Source: Tremella fuciformis
Lineage: Eukaryota; Basidiomycota; Tremellomycetes; Tremellales; Tremellaceae
DNA length: 64,000 nt
Direction of reading: 5' to 3'
Assembly: GCA_032768795.1 (NCBI GenBank)
Contig: CP136492.1
Coordinates: forward strand, 1,550,001 to 1,614,000
Shown: piece by piece, positions 45,567-56,178 of the stretch
Position numbering within the stretch: the first letter of the stretch is position 1
How the letters are laid out: the number at the start of each line of letters is the position of its first letter
The notes under the pieces: generated by a model
Seen by the model: only the letters and a program-made list of their open reading frames with translations
Told to the model about the DNA's origin: nothing
The model's database searches: none
Program-made: the position numbers and the translations under genes

Positions 45567-47257
45567 CTAAGGAAACGCAGGTGGTGTCTCACTCTTGTCG
45601 ATCATGCATGGCCCACGACCCTCGGTCGCCATGTCCAGCATCCGGAAGAAGCCGCAGCCCTTCATAGTCCCGGTCGCCCCGGGAGACTGACACTGCCAGA
45701 AGAACGCCATATCGTCTTCCACGGTACCTGTGAGGGCTATCTTTGACTCGCCGTTCGGTTGCTGTTTTCGAGGCGAGACGGTCGCACTACCCAGCCTAGA
45801 TCGCGCCTTGGCTTTCTGATCTGCTCGAAGCAGGCTGATGGTAAGCCTATAGGTCTTCCGAACGGTTTACTAACGTTGGTATGCCGCACTTGCAGATTGG
45901 CGTACCCTCTCTCGGACCTCTGAAGCCGCTGGGACTTGAATTCGGATGAAAGTCGTCTCTGTAGAATCGGAATGTGATGTTGATCCTGCTGGTATACGTC
46001 TTCTGGTCTTCCGGGAGGATCGGCTGCTCTGACAGGTCCCATGCTGGCCTGAACAAATCCAAGGCTTTCTGTGGTGGTATTCTGCGCGTTAAATCCAAGA
46101 TCCGACTGCAAAATTGTGGCATTGTGCAACTCACGTATGCTTGAAGCGTTCCTGACATCCAGCGTCCATGGTCACCAGCGAGTTGTGGCCCAGCTTGACT
46201 TCATACGTTCTGATCGGCGTTGACGAGGCGAATGAGCTGTCCACTGCCTCGGTAGGCCGCAATCTGAAAGCTCTCGGTGTGCCAAGAGACAAGCTTGCAA
46301 TCGTACAATACGGCCCAAGGTCTTCCTCTCAGCCGCCAGCACCATCTCGGCTAAAGAAAACTCACAGGTAAGCTGGTCCGCATGCCACCCTACACCGCTA
46401 CCGGCGCCATCATACCGATTACAGCCGCAGACATTTGCCCTCCACCGCCCACGCCATTCGAGGGGATACCGATCTTTCTGCGCCAAGCTGGCATTGACAG
46501 CTTCCTCCACGATGTCTGCCGCTCTGGACAACAGATCTGGATACTCTTTCGGATGATTCAGCTCGGTACCAGAGTAGTAGTATCGCTCGCCCTGGCCGGT
46601 CGTGTACCCGTCATCGCCCTTGCGGCGGTACATCGTGACGGTATGCGGGCTTTCGACCCACTTCCCAGCGAGGTAGAAGCGGTTCGGCTGCCATTGTTTA
46701 CTTTCCTCCATCAGCAAGAGGTACAGTGCCGAGGCGAGAGAAGGCGGGAGTGGCGAGCCCAGTAGAGAGAGCGGAAGCTTGTGCTTGTCCACCGCTGCTT
46801 GGTTCGTGAGCAGAAGTGCAGGCTGGGGCAGGTTCTTCTTCCTCGCAGTGGCCGTTTCGGCAGCTGGCCTGAGAAGCTTGGACCATTCTGCGCTCGACGA
46901 TGGAGCTTTCTCTGGCGCCGGCCAACCGTCTCGAGACGTGTCTGTCCCGTCTGGAATCTGGGACGATCGATCATACGGTTTGCCACTCGGATCTTGGGCA
47001 GGTGGGGTGGTGGCGGCGGCATTGCGCCTCTTGGTGAACCACGACGAGAGGCTCGTTCCAGCTTTGCGCTTGCCCGCGCTCTTGACTCGGGGCAAGAGGA
47101 GAGCCTCGGCTGCCTTCCGAACATCGCCACCAGCTTCGGCGAGCGCGAAGAGGTACTGCTCGTTTGAGAACGTAGCGGGCTCGAGAAAAGAAGCGAGCAA
47201 AGCGAGCCTGGTATCCGTGTCCATATCGTCTTTGCTCTCATCGTCGGGAGCGTTCAT
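45567..47257 (-). CDS. AlkB-family dioxygenase with CUE-like N-terminus and GRF zinc finger
   Basis: This is a 2OG-Fe(II) nucleic-acid dealkylating enzyme resembling ALKBH2/3. At the N-terminus a CUE/UBA-like helix set (LALLASFLEPATFSNEQYLF, DVRKAAEALLL) suggests ubiquitin binding. A basic linker with GTSLSSWFTKRR follows. The AlkB core has PNRFYLAGKWVESPHTVTMY, iron ligands in GVGWHADQLTYLG (across a splice), IASLSLGTPRAFRLR, RFKHT (second His) and the Arg-rich strand RINITFRFY. After an intron with a GTTCGG donor the C-terminus is a GRF-type finger: ICKCGIPTL, AFFWQCQSP and GCGFFRMLD. Start MNAPDDESK was chosen because the upstream in-frame Met adds an unlikely leader. The exact lesion repaired is unknown. 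Confidence 0.87.
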
Positions 47258-48225
47258 GATGTCGCTGTCTGGTGTACAGTGTCCAGGTCTACATGATGAA
47301 ATGCATGAAGGCAGATTGAAAGCAATATGTACAGTGCGATCTGGCTCCGTCCTCGTCATCTCGGACCTGGAACTCGCTCACTCGACGTGGTTTCACCCGA
47401 AACCGTTGGTCAGCGTAGCTCTTACGGGGCGAATTTCTGCGGGTGTCCCTGGAACGAAAACGGTAAATGGGGGAATTAAATAAGAAAATTCCGGCCATTC
47501 TGATTTCATCAGCACAATCCTAATATGCATTGTGTCCTTGCCAAATTGCCTTTCATCAGAGAATAAAGATCTATGCATGAGGCTGATGCATGGAATGATC
47601 TCTGTAGCAGAACCAATCGCCTACATAGCTACTGCCATACCCTGCCCTATCATTGCACCAAAATGGTTACAATAGCGCAAGTCTGACAAGACTGCAATAG
47701 GCTTGCCAGGTGGCAGCTGTGACATAGCCCCTGTGACCAGCTTGGCATGCCTATGATCATCTGATCAGCCTAGCATGCCCAACAAGCACTTGCGCATCTC
47801 TTGATGAAGTGCTTTAGCTTGCAACTAATCAATGTTCTACAGTACATCCGGCTTTGCCGGATGCTTGACCCGTAAGGGCTGCGATGGCTGCGCCGCTAGG
47901 CGCAAGGGGGGGTCTTGGGGGGGTGTCCCACCCCCCCATGTCTAACGGAACCAAAGAACAAGGAATTGCATTAGGTTTTCCAAATTGCCTGAGAACCAAT
48001 AACTTGAATACCTGATTAGAAATTCAGAGCTAAAAAAGAATTGAAATAACGAGCTACGCCCTATCGCGCACTTTCCTGCACGATCTACCTAGTGCGTCTC
48101 TCGAACTACCTTTTTGTTGCTTCTTACACCTCTGGCTTTTAGCGCCGAGTCGGCGGGATCCGTGCCACTTGACCCGCTTTTCTCAGATCACTCACCAACC
48201 TGGCTTGTCTGGGGAATCCGCCACG
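47258..48225. promoter_or_regulatory. Divergent intergenic region containing a Helitron-like copy
   Basis: Nearly 1 kb lies between the AlkB start (minus) and the start at 48226 (plus). The mobile element occupies 47410-48092, leaving about 150 bases of host sequence on the AlkB side and 133 bases on the other. The insertion therefore splits the shared promoter region. Confidence 0.5.
47410..48092 (+). mobile_element. Non-autonomous Helitron/Helentron-like element, third copy
   Basis: A complete 683-bp copy, same length and by eye same sequence as the two at 7835-9200. It starts TC (47410-47411). GCGTAGCTC at 47413-47421 is repeated inverted as GAGCTACGC at 48051-48059, an asymmetric terminal repeat. 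The stem-loop is ATCGCGCA (48063-48070)/TGCACGAT (48077-48084), and the end is CTAG (48089-48092). A perfect internal hairpin, CATCCGGC-TTT-GCCGGATG, lies at 47845-47863. Flanks are G and T rather than A and T. No coding capacity beyond short frames. Confidence 0.8.
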
Positions 48226-49945
48226 ATGCCACCTCGCGATTTTACCGATTCAGAAGAAGACGAAGAGGTCCAGCTTGGGGGAGCACAAAGACAAGCCAAC
48301 TCTCCTCTGCCTCCTCGTGCTTCCTCTCCGGGCGACGCCAGACCGGGATCATCTTCGCCGCCCGTACCTGCTCCCAAGCCCCATGGGCCCATCCGTATCA
48401 CCGTGAGTGCTCTTCTATTCACCACCAGGTTGTCTGACGCGCAGCTCCGCCCGTCGATCAACCACTTGGTGAACGAGTCTCACGGCCACGACGCCGCGCC
48501 GTCCATACCCCCTTCCGAGCGATCCTCCCTGTCCCCTCCGCCCCCCATCAGACTCCGCATGTCGCTGCAGCCCCCTCGGCCGCCCCATGCGCTGCCGAAG
48601 CGAGCTGAGGGGGCCGGGCCCAGCACGACCATGGACTTTAGCTCGTCGGAGGACGAGTTGGCTGCGCCGCTCGAGAAGCCCAGAAAGCCCGCGAGCAACT
48701 CGGCAACCGCCTCGCCGTCCGCGGAGAAGAAGCGCAAGATCACGCTGACGCACCATGCGGGAGGCGGCGTGCCGCGGAAGAGCTACGACTGGTTGGCGCC
48801 CAGCGAGGCGGGCGCGAGTCACCACGGTCCCCCGTCGCGGGAGGCTAGGGAAGAGGGCAAGGCTTCGCCCCTACTGGGCTGGAGCCCGGAGGATCCTGAC
48901 GCTCTCCTTGGGGCAGATGGTCTAGATGCAAAGGGGAGGAAGAGCCACAAGAGGAGGAAAGCAGATAATCCTGGACCGGGCAAGGCATGGAGGAAGGGGC
49001 TGAAGAAGTGCGTACCAGCTGACTCCCCCTCCTATCAAGGCGCTCACGATTTAGAGGAATGCCTATACCGTGGCGCGGCGGCGAGGTCTTCCTCGACGAG
49101 GGCCAGGGCGGTCCTGCCTCCATCGCATCAGACGACCACCGACGCTCCTCGTTGGCCGGATCCCCCGAGGCGCCCTCAGAGACGGGGAATGCTGCACCGA
49201 TTGTCGTCAACGCTCCTCGTGCTCTATCACCGACATTCGTTCTGGCAGATGCGGCTGCGCTCGGCTTTCCCGTCTTTCCCAAACCCATCGTCCCGCCCAA
49301 GATCTCCCTCAGTGCATTCCCTCGTGTCACCCAGACTTTTGCGCCGAATAACGGCGGTGACACCGTCTTTCCCCGTAAAGAAAGGGTGAGGGCTTGGAAG
49401 GAGACGGAGCGGGTGCTGGTCGGTATCGGCGGTGGCCGACTGACCTTCAAGTCCTGGGCGAAGGGTGAGCCGGTCCATATGGTGGATCGACAAAAGAAGC
49501 TGATCAGACAGGACCTGCATCAGAACTTGGTCGCCTCATTCAAGCGGACAAAGAAGCCAAAGACCTTCATCGAGCCAAACTCAAGGCTCAGGCTGCAGCG
49601 CAAGCAGCACAAGCAGCCGAGCAATCGGCAGCGAATGCGACGCCTCTCCTCAGCCAGACCGCCAGCCCGAATCTAGGCAGCGGCTGGGAGCGACCGCCGC
49701 TGACTCAAGCGACGTCATTCGACTCGACTATGGACCCACTGGCCTTGGGCGGCGGCGAGCCACGAGACGACCTCGCCTCCGAAATTGGCGATGGAGAGAG
49801 TGTTGCTGGCAGCGTGGCGACACCCACGCCGGATGTCAAGCCGAAAAGGTCGAGAGCGGGAGGCCCAAAGAAGCCCAGGAAGAGCAAGCTCGCGCAGGAG
49901 ATTGTACCGAGTCACTCGCCCAGCCTGGCAGATTTCCCCATATGA
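48226..49945 (+). CDS. Nuclear-type protein of unknown function
   Basis: I cannot name this gene with confidence. It starts MPPRDFTDSEEDEEVQLGG and has at least four exons. Early sequence is Ser/Pro-rich and disordered, with KKRKITLTHH, DWLAPSEAG and a basic cluster KGRKSHKRRK, then GKAWRKGLKK. After an intron at about 49010-49054 a more ordered part contains FVLADAAALGFPVFPKPIVP, SAFPRVTQTFAP, ERVRAWKETERVLVGIGG and LTFKSWAKG. The C-terminus is Ala/Gln-rich, then KRSRAGGPKKPRKSKLAQE. Basic clusters suggest a nuclear, possibly chromatin-associated protein; an INO80-subunit-like role (Ies4) crossed my mind, but the sequence match is weak. A Helitron-like copy lies 133 bases upstream of the start. 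Confidence 0.55.
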
Positions 49946-50216
49946 TTTCATGTACATGATGAACGAATTGCACCTCATGGCACGCACGCACCCATGCATG
50001 TATCCTTTGTATACGACGCAGAGCGGACAGAGATCTGCTGCGGACCCATTGAGCGGCGGCACCGAAGCGCGTCCTCCAGTCCGTAGCCGCGCCACCTGGT
50101 GCTTCATTCGATCTTTTGGCTCGTCTACGTATATTCAGGCTTGTAACTTACATATAATTGTCTAGTCTGGCTTGCGCCTCAGGCCTGCTCAGACCGCTAG
50201 AGGGCCGTCATCAATC

Positions 50217-51669
50217 ATGGCGGAGGAGCATTCCCGTCTGGCCGTGGTGAGTGCTCCCCCGCTCAGCGCCACCCTCGCTCAGGTTTCTTTCCGAGCCGAG
50301 CGGGAACTATATCATGACCATGAGCAAGTGCTGACAGCTTGCAGCTCGGCACGGTGGTGTTCTACATGGTCGTAGCCATCTCCATGACCCTGCTGAACAA
50401 GAGTGAGTTTCACCGGTTCACTTCCCAAGATCAGCGCAGCGCAGATAACGACGCCGAGGATGTCAAGCTAATTGCCAGCCGTCCTATCTTCCACCCCGCT
50501 CCCTGTGTTCCTCCTGCTGTGCCAGAGCAGTGTGGCCGTCTGCCTCCTCTCGCTAGAAAACCGCTTCGGGCCATTCAAGACCCCGCCGAACTTCGAGCTC
50601 CAGACAGCCAAAGACCTGCTGCCCCTCGTGGGAGTCAACATCCTCGGTCTGACATTCAACAACTACTGCCTGCAATACGTCGATGCGTCCTTTCACCAAG
50701 TCGCGCGCGGGCTCGTCTTGCCCTCGACCATCATCGTTACGGTCGTCTTCCTGCGGGTCTACCCGTCGCCGCTGGCATTGGGCGCGGCGGTGGTCGTTAC
50801 GAGTGGATTCTTTGCGGGCGTCCTGCTGGATCCGAATCATGCGAGCAGCAGTGCGAGCAAGGCGGTGGCCACTGCCGGGAGTGGAACGCTTGGGGTTGCT
50901 TTCGGCGCATTCTCGAGTGTCATGAGTGCGTGCCATGCGGTCTTGATCAAGAAGGGATTGGTGAGCCGTCAATACTTCGAATGCCCTTCACCTCCTCTCC
51001 TTCCTGGACTCCTGAGGCCGGCTGACCGCACAGGGCTACGTGCAAGGCTCGCCGGTCGCCCTGTCATACTACAACAACATCATGAGCTCTATCGCTCTGA
51101 TTCCAATGGTGGTCTTGTCCGGTGAACTGCCAGGCGCCCTGCGCTTGATAAGTGGAGAGGGTGCAAAGACCTTCTTGTGGGGCGCGAGCATCACCGTGGG
51201 CCAACTCAGCTGATCCCGATCGCACAGCTGATAGACAGGGCATCTTTGGCTTTCTTATCTCCATCGCCTCGTTCATGTCCATCAAGGTCACCTCGCCTGT
51301 AACGCACAGTGAGTCGGGCTCTATCTCTTCACTCATTCAAGCCTCTCCGCCCTACGGTGGCTCATCCGCAGTGATATCTTCGGCTGCTCGAGGAGTTCTG
51401 CAGACACTTCTGGCCGTGTGGATCTTTGGCGACGTCATGTCTCAGTCAGTCGTTGTGGAGAGCTTGATCAACATTTCCACTGCTGACATGCCAGGGGACG
51501 CATTGCCGGCATCTTTCTCATTATCACGGGATCGGTTCTATATGTGTACGCCAAGGAGAAGGAGAAGAGCGGGGTAGTGCCGGCCGGCGCGAAGACTGTT
51601 GAGAATGGCGAGGGGGATATCTTGTTTGACGATCGGACCGAGATGGCCAAGAAGACGGAGGACGTATGA
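50217..51669 (+). CDS. Nucleotide-sugar transporter, SLC35C (GDP-fucose transporter-like)
   Basis: This is a Golgi-type drug/metabolite-superfamily transporter. It starts MAEEHSRLAV; about eight exons are needed. Helical regions include TVVFYMVVAISMTLLNK, PLPVFLLLCQSSVAVCLLSL, VGVNILGLTFNNYCLQYVD, ASFHQVARGLVLPSTIIVTV, LALGAAVVVTSGFFAGVLLD and FSSVMSACHAVLIKKGL. The segment VDASFHQVARGLVLP is characteristic of SLC35C1. The later exons give GYVQGSPVALSYYNNIMSSI, FLISIASFMSIKVTSPVTH, AARGVLQTLLAVWIFGD and GIFLIITGSVLYVYAKEKEK. The cytoplasmic C-terminus is short and charged. Substrate could be GDP-fucose or another sugar nucleotide; sequence alone does not settle this. Confidence 0.82.
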
Positions 51670-52288
51670 GCATGATCTACGATGATGGGACACTCTGTTG
51701 CATGTATGGCTATGCTCTGCTCTGCTCTATCGATCTTTGAAAGTGTTGCCGTAAGCATGTTTGCGTCAGCGGCTTCCTTTTTGATCCGTTCAGTTACTAG
51801 CGCGTCCGCCGGGACCTGAGCTTTTGTTTGGTCTCACCGAGGCGGCCGTGGCCGAAGCCTCGTTTACATGCTTGAAAATTACCCAGAGTGGGAATTGTTT
51901 ATATCATGGGGCACACGCGGGCTCTGTCGCCGTCTTTCATACCAGTACAGCTGACCACACGCATAGATCGAGTTTGTCTTTTTCCATTCGTTTGCTACAC
52001 CGACACCTCGACCAGCCAGACCATCGAGTGGGAGGTGCAGGCGAGGAGAAAGGGAGTTGCTGCAGCGCGTTCGGCCGGACTACTCTGACACCCGGAATCG
52101 GAGCTCGACTTGGCGCTAACAGACGGATCAGTCGTGTGGCCGCGTTTGAGACTTGTCCCCATCGACAACCCCTCGGACGCGCACGACCCACCCCACGAGC
52201 ACCGCCAATACCTTTGCCGCCGTTCCTCTAAAACGTTCCTTCATCACCACCACTGCCACACCACCACCACCTCTGCTCGCGCTGCAAG
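51670..52288. other. Intergenic region between transporter and LCB2
   Basis: About 620 bases with no supported gene; it presumably holds the transporter 3' end and the LCB2 promoter. A CA/CCACCA-rich stretch lies just before the LCB2 start (52230-52280). Confidence 0.4.
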
Positions 52289-54607
52289 ATGGGCAAGGCG
52301 ACGCGCCGATCGGGCGGAGCGTCCAGCTCGACCTCGGGCTCGAGCACCCCAGCGACGACGCGCGCTTCGTTTTTCCACGCGCGCTCGCCCTCCTCTTCGC
52401 CACTCTCGTCCGAGCCCAAGTCGGCCCGCACGTCTCTGCTCAACGTCCTCTCTCGCCCCCGCCCCACCGCTGCCCTGCTCTCGACGCACACCGTGTCGTC
52501 CTCTGACGGCGTGACGACTCCCGATGACGAGTTTGAGTTTTCGGACCAGTCGACCATCTCGAGCTATGCCAGCTCGATTGCGTCGTCGCGCCAGAGCTCG
52601 AGCGAGGAGCTCGCCAAGATGTATAAGAATTACCTCGAGAAACCCTTTGTCAATGTAAAGTCGACGTTCAAGCACAGCGAGTTTGGGCATGATAATAATC
52701 CCAATTGGCGGTGGACCAGTCAGGTGAGCTTGCCCGTCGCATAATTTCGGAGATCCGAGCGCCACTGTGATTTGGGCAAGAACGCTCATGAACAGTGGAA
52801 CCCCGATGAGCCTATCCATCCGGAGGAAGAGGCTACCCCGCCTTACTACGTCCTCATCACCACCTATCTCAGTTACCTCCTGTATATCATCATTGGCCAC
52901 ACTCGAGACTTCTTGGGCAAGCGGTTCTACCCCAAATACTACTCGCATTTAATGGCGCACGACGTGAGTCATGTCAGGACTGTGCTTTGTTCCCTCTCTG
53001 ATCATCTAGGGCTACGCGGCGCTCAATTCGGACTACGACTCGTTCTACACTCGGCGACTGAAGAAGCGCATGGACGACTGTTTCTCCCGTCCCACCACTG
53101 GCGTGGCTGGCCGCACTGTCCTCTGCTACGACCGCTCCACCGTCGATGAAGCCGACACATTCCAGTACACTGGCACCATGACACGCGCCCTCAATGTCTC
53201 TTCCTACAACTACCTCGGCTTTGCCTCGTCCTCTGGCGGTTGCGCCGATGCTGTCGAAGTAGCCATCAAGCGTTATGGCGTCTCAGGTGCTGGCGCTCGC
53301 TTAGATGCCTCGACTTTGGATCTCCACGCGCAAGCGGAGAAGCTCGTGGCGCGTTTCGTTGGTGCCGAGTCGTCCATGGTGGTCTCGATGGGCTGGGCGA
53401 CCAACGCCACGACCATCCCTGCTTTGGTCGGCAAGGGCTGCCTGGTCATCTCCGACGAGTTCAACCACGCCTCGATCCGATTTGGTGTCCGATTGTCCGG
53501 CGCGCACATTCGATCTTTCAAGCATAACGATGTACGGGATCTCGAGAAGGTGTTGAGGGAGTCCATCTCCCAGGGCCAGCCACGAACGCACAGGCCGTGG
53601 AAGAAGATCTTGCTCATTGTAGAGGGTCTGTACTCGATGGAGGGCAGTCTGGTTGACCTCCCGGCACTCATTGAGCTCAAGAGGCGCTACAAGGTGTGGA
53701 CCATCAGTATCTGTTTCGTTCGCTGCTGATTGCAGTTCTACCTGTACCTCGACGAGGCACACTCGATCGGTGCGATGGGACCGCATGGTCGTGGCGTGTG
53801 TGACTACTTTGGCGTCGACCCGCGCGAGGTCGATGTTCTCATGGGCACGTTCACCAAGTCCTTCGGTGCCGCCGGTGGCTATGTTGCGGGGTCAAAGGAG
53901 CTCGTTGACCGACTTCGGATACGATCTCACGCCATGGCCTACGCCGAGAGCATGTCACCACCCGTCCTCACGCAGATCATCGCGTCCATGGGATCCATCA
54001 TGGGCATTGCACCGCCGCTTGCCACCCCAGCAGAGGATGACCAGTCGAGCGATGCCCTGTCTATCTCGTCCCGCCATATGGTCTATGGCCCTGCCCCCGC
54101 TGCACTCCTTCCATCTTGGTTGTCCCTGCCACCAGTCCTCCTCAATGGTCTGGAAGGCCGAGAGCGTCTCCGTCGACTAGCGTTCAACTCGCGGTACCTC
54201 TCTTCGGGTCTGCGCAAGCTCGGCTTTATGGTTTATGGCCACCGCGACTCGCCCATCATCCCCCTTCTCCTCTTCTCGCCGGGCAAAATGCACTACTTCT
54301 CGCAAATGATGTTGAACCGCATTGGGGCGGACAAGAACCCGATTGTGGTCGTCGTAGTGGCATATCCGTGAGTATACCACACTGGTCAGGTTCCGGATGT
54401 CCGTGCTGACAATGCAGAGCGACACCACTCATCAGCTCGCGAGTGCGTTTCTGCCTGTCTGCCTCGCACACGAAGAACGATATCGACATGCTCCTCCGGG
54501 CATGCGACGAAGTCGGAGAGGTGCTCGACCTCAAATACGAAAAGCAGACCATGACGGTCGAAGAGGTGATTGCTTCAGCGGAAGAGCTGGTCGCTGCGAG
54601 CTTCTAA
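52289..54607 (+). CDS. LCB2: Serine palmitoyltransferase catalytic subunit 2 (Lcb2)
   Basis: This is the PLP-dependent first enzyme of sphingolipid synthesis, in the ER with Lcb1. Exons: 52289-52723, 52796-52963, 53010-53693, 53736-54367, 54418-54607 (702 residues, frame checked). About 100 disordered Ser-rich residues precede the family start; a membrane segment [18 protein letters not shown] follows. Catalytic landmarks: [63 protein letters not shown] and the PLP lysine in [13 protein letters not shown]. The end matches the family (AATPLISSR type, then [10 protein letters not shown]). Slightly longer than usual because of the N-terminus and an insert near 54030-54110. Confidence 0.94.
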
Positions 54608-54893
54608 GCGAGACGCCTTTACTCGCCTTGCGATTGCAATCGCATTGATGATAATGACCATCATTGGGCCTTGCCCTCTTGTCGCATCCATAACCATCAG
54701 TCTTACCCCTAATGCCATGACAATAGAGTCTACGGCGGGGCACGGATCATGGTCTTGACTATATATCAATCTACATTTCGTAGTATTTTTGGTGTCCTGC
54801 CAGGTGCAGACGAGACATGTACATGTGAGCGGTGACGCTGCTTAAGGACTCGGTCAAGTTGATAAACCATACATCTCAAAGGCCAGGAATCTG

Positions 54894-55823
54894 CTACCGA
54901 TCGTCGAGCTCTATCACATCGCCCGCCTCGAGATGGTCGTACTGTATGTCTAGCTCAGTGCTCATCTCTCTTCGGATGCAGAGCTGCCCGTCAGCTGTTG
55001 GATCCGGGGGAGGTACAACTGAGGCCTTACCTGTTCCGCTACGACGATCATGAAGAGCGCGCCGAGAGTATGGACGACCCAGTAGAACAGGCTGGTGGGG
55101 AACGCCTTGGCATAGTACGTCGTCAGTATCAGATGGACAAAGTTGAGCGTGAGCGAGAAATCCAGGATATACGTCGGACGGCGGATCAGGTAGTACAGCG
55201 GCACGATGCTGGCCGTCAGCAAGTCGCTGCCGCATAGATTAAAGGAGAGGCGCACTCGACACAGCAGGCCAAAAGCCACCCCATACCAATCATCCACCCG
55301 CGCTTATCGTCCACGCCGAAATCCCACACCTCCATCTCCTCCTCGGCGCCCGCGCTGCCCCCTGCGCCCTTCACGCCCTCCCCGATCCCCCCGCCGCCCT
55401 CCTCCACGCTCCCTATCTGTTTCCCGCCCGACCAGGCCCCGCTGAGCTTGTGCCACCCCTCGCCGCTGCCCGGCACAGCGGCCAGCACCGACGACGGCGA
55501 CACGGTCGGCCGGCCCGCCATCTCGCGCCAGTCCATCAGGTGCGAGACAGTTGTCGGGCCCCCTGAGTAGGTGAGCGTGATGGGCGAGGTGAAGGTTGCC
55601 AGGAGTGGCGGGAGCAGGATGGCGAGGGTGAGATAGTGCAGCGTTTGCATGGAGATGATCTGTCGCTCAGCTATGGCCTTCGGTATCTAGTAGCTGCACA
55701 CAAGCGCAGGCGCGTGAAGGACGCACCTGGCATATCAGCCTGAGGGTCAGCTGTTGCCCTGGAAGCAGGGAGAGAGGCAGCTGACAGCACTGGGTCCCAT
55801 CCCTGCACGCGGATGGCCTTCAT
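54894..55823 (-). CDS. SYS1: Golgi membrane protein Sys1
   Basis: This four-helix Golgi protein recruits Arl3 (ARFRP1) to the trans-Golgi. It begins MKAIRVQGWDPVL and splices through a 13-base exon (55727-55739) into LLICQ-IISMQTLHYLTLAIL, the conserved start of the family. A loop containing WREMAGRPTVSPSSVL and an acidic/Gly insert, longer than usual, separates helices 1 and 2. Helices 2-4 contain SDLLTASIVPLYYLI, FSLTLNFVHLILTTYYAKAF and TSLFYWVVHTLGALFMIVVA, followed by EQ-LCIRREMSTELDIQYDHL. The start is supported by conservation of WDPVLL..Q. It diverges from POM152. Confidence 0.88.
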
Positions 55824-56178
55824 GTTGCGCGCTATCTCCTTTGTCTGCTTCCTCGCTGCATGGACGTTGCGGTCACGGATGAAGTCGAGTGAGAGAATGC
55901 GAGGATGCGTCGGTGGCCGTGACGATAGGCCGCCGCCGCGGAGATCGAAAGATCTCCGCAGTCGCAAAGGCGACAGTGAGAGCACCGTTCAACATTTTGT
56001 GATCCACCTCGACTCGCCGTCAGACAAGAGCGTGAGGTAGGCTGAGGGGCGCGGAAATTGCTGTAGAAGCTGTCCAATAACGGTTGCGCCCTCGAGGACA
56101 CATCTACCCATGCCTCGACCATAGCCTTCGACCCGCCCCCCTTCTTCACACCACCTTGGCCGAGCCGGGGCTGCCGCT
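55824..56178. promoter_or_regulatory. Divergent promoter region, SYS1/POM152
   Basis: About 355 bases between divergent start codons. No core element was recognised; a short palindrome-like GATCGAAAGATC lies near 55939-55950. Confidence 0.35.

Noticed and set aside
48226..49945. Firm assignment as INO80 subunit Ies4
   Set aside because: Only loose similarity in basic and Trp-containing segments; kept as unknown.
53301..53786. Antisense 161-codon frame inside LCB2
   Set aside because: It mirrors the codon structure of LCB2, which has clear homology on the plus strand.
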